From Oscillospiraceae bacterium (lineage in GTDB: Bacteria > Bacillota > Clostridia > UBA1381), in contig JAFLUR010000120.1 in NCBI GenBank assembly GCA_022508725.1, positions 1 through 6,849 on the forward strand: 6,849 bases of DNA. Direction: 5' to 3'. The notes beneath the pieces are model-generated. The model had not been told where the DNA came from, made no database searches, and saw only the letters and a list, made by a program, of their open reading frames with translations. Below, in pieces: positions 5,642 through 6,849 of this stretch. The first letter of the stretch is position 1, and each line of letters starts with the position of its first letter. The translations under genes were made by a program, and so were the position numbers.

Positions 5642-5673
5642 ACGGCTCAATTCCGTATGCGGAATTGAGCCGT
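5642..5673 (-). terminator. Terminator of spoVT: perfect 14-bp hairpin
   Basis: ACGGCTCAATTCCG (5642-5655), a TATG loop, and its exact reverse complement (5660-5673). Read on the minus strand it lies three bases after the spoVT stop and is followed by TTATCTTT, a modest U tract. Read on the plus strand no T run follows, so the minus direction is preferred. It stands back to back with the operon terminator at 5597-5628. Confidence 0.7.
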
Positions 5674-5676
5674 CTG

Positions 5677-6213
5677 TCAGCTTTCCATGTGTTTTCCCAA
5701 AAATCCTGCCGCCGACTGTGCAAGCTTGTTTTCGACCTCGCCCATTCTGTCATTATCCTGCGATACAAAAATAACAGAGCCTATGCTGTCGCCCTCCGAT
5801 ATAATAGGCACGATAACGCCGGCAAAATACTTATCCACTCCGTCCGCAACGGCCATTTTCTTTCCCGACTCATTTGAAAATGTTCTTTTCTCTGTCATAA
5901 CATTCTCGATATCACTGCTTACTCTCTTTTCGATAAGCTCCTTCTTCGGAACACCCGATACTGCTATTATCATATCCTTATCGGTTATGCAGGCTCCGTA
6001 TCCGCTTGTCTTTGCGAGTGTTTCGGCATACTGAGCGGCAAAATCGCCGAGCTCGCCTATCGGAGAATATTTTTTGAATATTACCTCTCCGTCCTTTTCG
6101 GTATAGATCTCAAGCGGATCACCCTCTCTTATACGCATGGTGCGCCTGATCTCCTTGGGAATGACAACTCTTCCCAAGTCATCTATTCTTCTTACAATGC
6201 CTGTTGCCTTCAT
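5677..6213 (-). CDS. spoVT: Stage V sporulation protein T, AbrB-GAF transcription regulator
   Basis: A DNA-binding regulator that adjusts late forespore (sigma-G-dependent) gene expression during endospore formation. The length of 178 residues equals that of the Bacillus subtilis protein. The N-terminal AbrB-type swapped-hairpin domain (1-50) starts MKATGIVRRI and contains DLGRVVIPKEIRR (12-24), the family hallmark. Residues about 55-175 form the GAF-like sensory domain, with GYGACITDKD (71-80), a central KYFAGVIVPI strand (128-137) and SIGSVIF (143-149). The ATG at 6213 has AGGAGGA at 6223-6229, ten bases upstream. It is monocistronic, with a sigma-G-like promoter upstream and its own hairpin downstream, and converges with the VTC/DUF4956 operon. 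Its full-length state indicates a sporulating host. AbrB itself is excluded by the second domain. Confidence 0.95.
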   Translation of the reverse strand: MKATGIVRRIDDLGRVVIPKEIRRTMRIREGDPLEIYTEKDGEVIFKKYSPIGELGDFAAQYAETLAKTSGYGACITDKDMIIAVSGVPKKELIEKRVSSDIENVMTEKRTFSNESGKKMAVADGVDKYFAGVIVPIISEGDSIGSVIFVSQDNDRMGEVENKLAQSAAGFLGKHMES

Positions 6214-6261
6214 ATTTCAAAATCCTCCTGTATTTTTTATTTTCGGCTTGAATTACAGTTT

Positions 6262-6292
6262 TATTATGTATTTTTATATTTGATATTATTCA
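6262..6292 (-). promoter_or_regulatory. Sigma-G-like (forespore) promoter of spoVT
   Basis: On the minus strand TGAATA (6287-6292), 18 bases, CATAATA (6262-6268). This fits the Bacillus sigma-G pattern (GHATR, about 18 bases, CATWHTA) closely. The -10 is about 48 bases before the ATG. spoVT of B. subtilis is known to be sigma-G-dependent, which supports the call. Confidence 0.7.
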
Positions 6293-6356
6293 AAAATTTA
6301 CATAATTCTTCACCGGTTTTTTTAGGAATTTTCTGTGCGGAAAATCCGGCGCAAAC

Positions 6357-6401
6357 AAAAAAAGGCTATAAATCATCGGCGGATAATTTATAACCTTTTT
6401 T
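6357..6401 (-). terminator. Intrinsic terminator of the rplQ transcript
   Basis: Arms A6-GG-C-TATAAAT (6358-6373) and ATTTATA-A-CC-T6 (6386-6401) pair with one C/A mismatch around a 12-base loop. On the minus strand the stem runs into seven T. It is A/T-symmetric and may work in both directions, but only the minus strand has an upstream gene (rplQ, about 195 bases away). Confidence 0.7.
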
Positions 6402-6426
6402 AAGAAAACACCGGTTTAAAGGTAAC

Positions 6427-6564
6427 CAAAAAATAATTTACGAAAAAATATACGCTGTTTCAGGCTGCACGGGCGGGCGGTAAAACGGAGTTTTACGACC
6501 AACCTTGCGCGCAAGCGCACGCATTCGCACTGTTTTTTGCTGCGGATAGCTAAATTATTTTTTG
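6427..6564. mobile_element. 138-bp miniature palindromic element with 14-bp terminal inverted repeats
   Basis: CAAAAAATAATTTA (6427-6440) is the perfect reverse complement of TAAATTATTTTTTG (6551-6564). The interior is sharply GC-rich compared with its flanks and contains its own palindromes: GTAAAAC-GGA-GTTTTAC (6480-6496) and TTGCGCGCAA (6505-6514). It has no coding potential. It lies between the rplQ stop and the rplQ terminator. This form suits a MITE or REP-like dispersed repeat. I see no clear target-site duplication, and one copy cannot prove mobility; a structured 3' untranslated region of rplQ is the alternative. Confidence 0.5.
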
Positions 6565-6596
6565 ATATTGATTTATCAGGTATTTCCTTAATATTT

Positions 6597-6848
6597 TCAG
6601 ACCAATTCTATAATGGCCATCGGCGCGGAATCGCCGCGTCTCGGACCTGTTTTCAATATTCTTGTATATCCGCCGTTTCTGTCGGCGTATTTCGGAGCGA
6701 TCTCCGAGAATACCTTTGCCACAACGGCTTCCTTTGTGATATATTCAAGCGCGCGGCGGCGAGAATGTAATGTGTTTGTCTTACCAAGCGTGATCATTTT
6801 CTCCGCCATAGACCGTACCTCTTTTGCTCTTGTAAGAGTCGTGTCTAT
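6597..6848 (-). CDS. rplQ: 50S ribosomal protein L17, 5' end outside the window
   Basis: Protein L17 of the large ribosomal subunit. The reading frame is open to the right edge: 83 residues are visible, starting IDTTLTRAKEVRSMAEKMI and ending with TRILKTGPRRGDSAPMAIIELV before TGA. The first in-frame ATG, at 6809, is internal, since the L17 family continues upstream of it; about 30 N-terminal residues are missing. TRAKEVRSMAEK and YTRI-GPRRGD-A are conserved L17 segments. rplQ is normally the last gene of the rpoA operon, so rpoA probably lies just to the right. Here the next gene downstream is spoVT rather than the ecfA/ABC transporter genes common in Firmicutes. Confidence 0.95.
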   Translation of the reverse strand: MDTTLTRAKEVRSMAEKMITLGKTNTLHSRRRALEYITKEAVVAKVFSEIAPKYADRNGGYTRILKTGPRRGDSAPMAIIELV

Positions 6849-6849
6849 T

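Noticed and set aside
5687..6034. 115-codon plus-strand ORF
   Set aside because: Antisense to spoVT, whose protein matches its family over its full length; no ribosome binding site or domain.
6310..6418. CACCGGTTT direct repeat on either side of the rplQ terminator (copies near 6311 and 6410)
   Set aside because: Only nine bases long and not aligned with the ends of the inverted-repeat element, so it is not a credible target duplication.
1..6849. CRISPR array, tRNA, rRNA or T-box/riboswitch
   Set aside because: No regularly spaced repeats, cloverleaf, rRNA-like segments or T-box sequence were seen on either strand; leaders of lysS and the VTC operon are too short for a riboswitch.

Overview
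The window looks like a chromosomal segment of an endospore-forming Clostridia (Firmicutes) bacterium. The signs are strong AGGAGG ribosome binding sites, sigma-A-type promoters, a full-length spoVT behind a sigma-G-like promoter, a clostridial-type rplQ, and a VTC-domain/DUF4956 gene pair. It joins ordinary core genes (2345-6849, moderate G+C) to an AT-rich accessory segment (1-2340). The species cannot be named from this alone.

Layout. Positions 1-222 hold no gene, but a minus-strand promoter and ribosome binding site point out of the window at a gene starting just left of base 1. At 223-1746 (minus) is a 507-residue protein joining a PD-(D/E)XK-like nuclease domain to a superfamily 1 helicase of DUF2075 type; it has its own strong promoter and is a candidate single-gene phage-defence protein. 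Positions 1750-2344 hold no intact gene. They contain a truncated, nonsense-mutated start of a replication-initiator gene of the kind carried by Firmicutes integrative and conjugative elements, two intrinsic terminators, three helically phased TGGTGTA repeats, a tiny ORF that may be an integrase tail, and a composite inverted repeat. I read this as the wreck of a mobile element that inserted immediately 3' of lysS and left the nuclease-helicase as surviving cargo.

lysS (2345-3904, minus) is complete. Divergent from it is a two-gene operon (4134-5582, plus): a VTC-type polyphosphate polymerase domain protein and a DUF4956 membrane protein with a soluble C-terminal tail, translationally coupled and closed by a terminator. 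Convergent with that operon is spoVT (5677-6213, minus), an AbrB-GAF regulator of late forespore gene expression, preceded by a sigma-G-like promoter. The right edge carries the 3' part of rplQ (minus). Between rplQ and its likely terminator sits a 138-bp segment bounded by perfect 14-bp inverted repeats, which looks like a miniature palindromic element.

How they work together: lysS and rplQ are translation genes, and spoVT acts late in sporulation. The VTC/DUF4956 pair probably forms a membrane-linked polyphosphate (or related polyanion) module. The left third is horizontally acquired, and the nuclease-helicase is its most interesting content.
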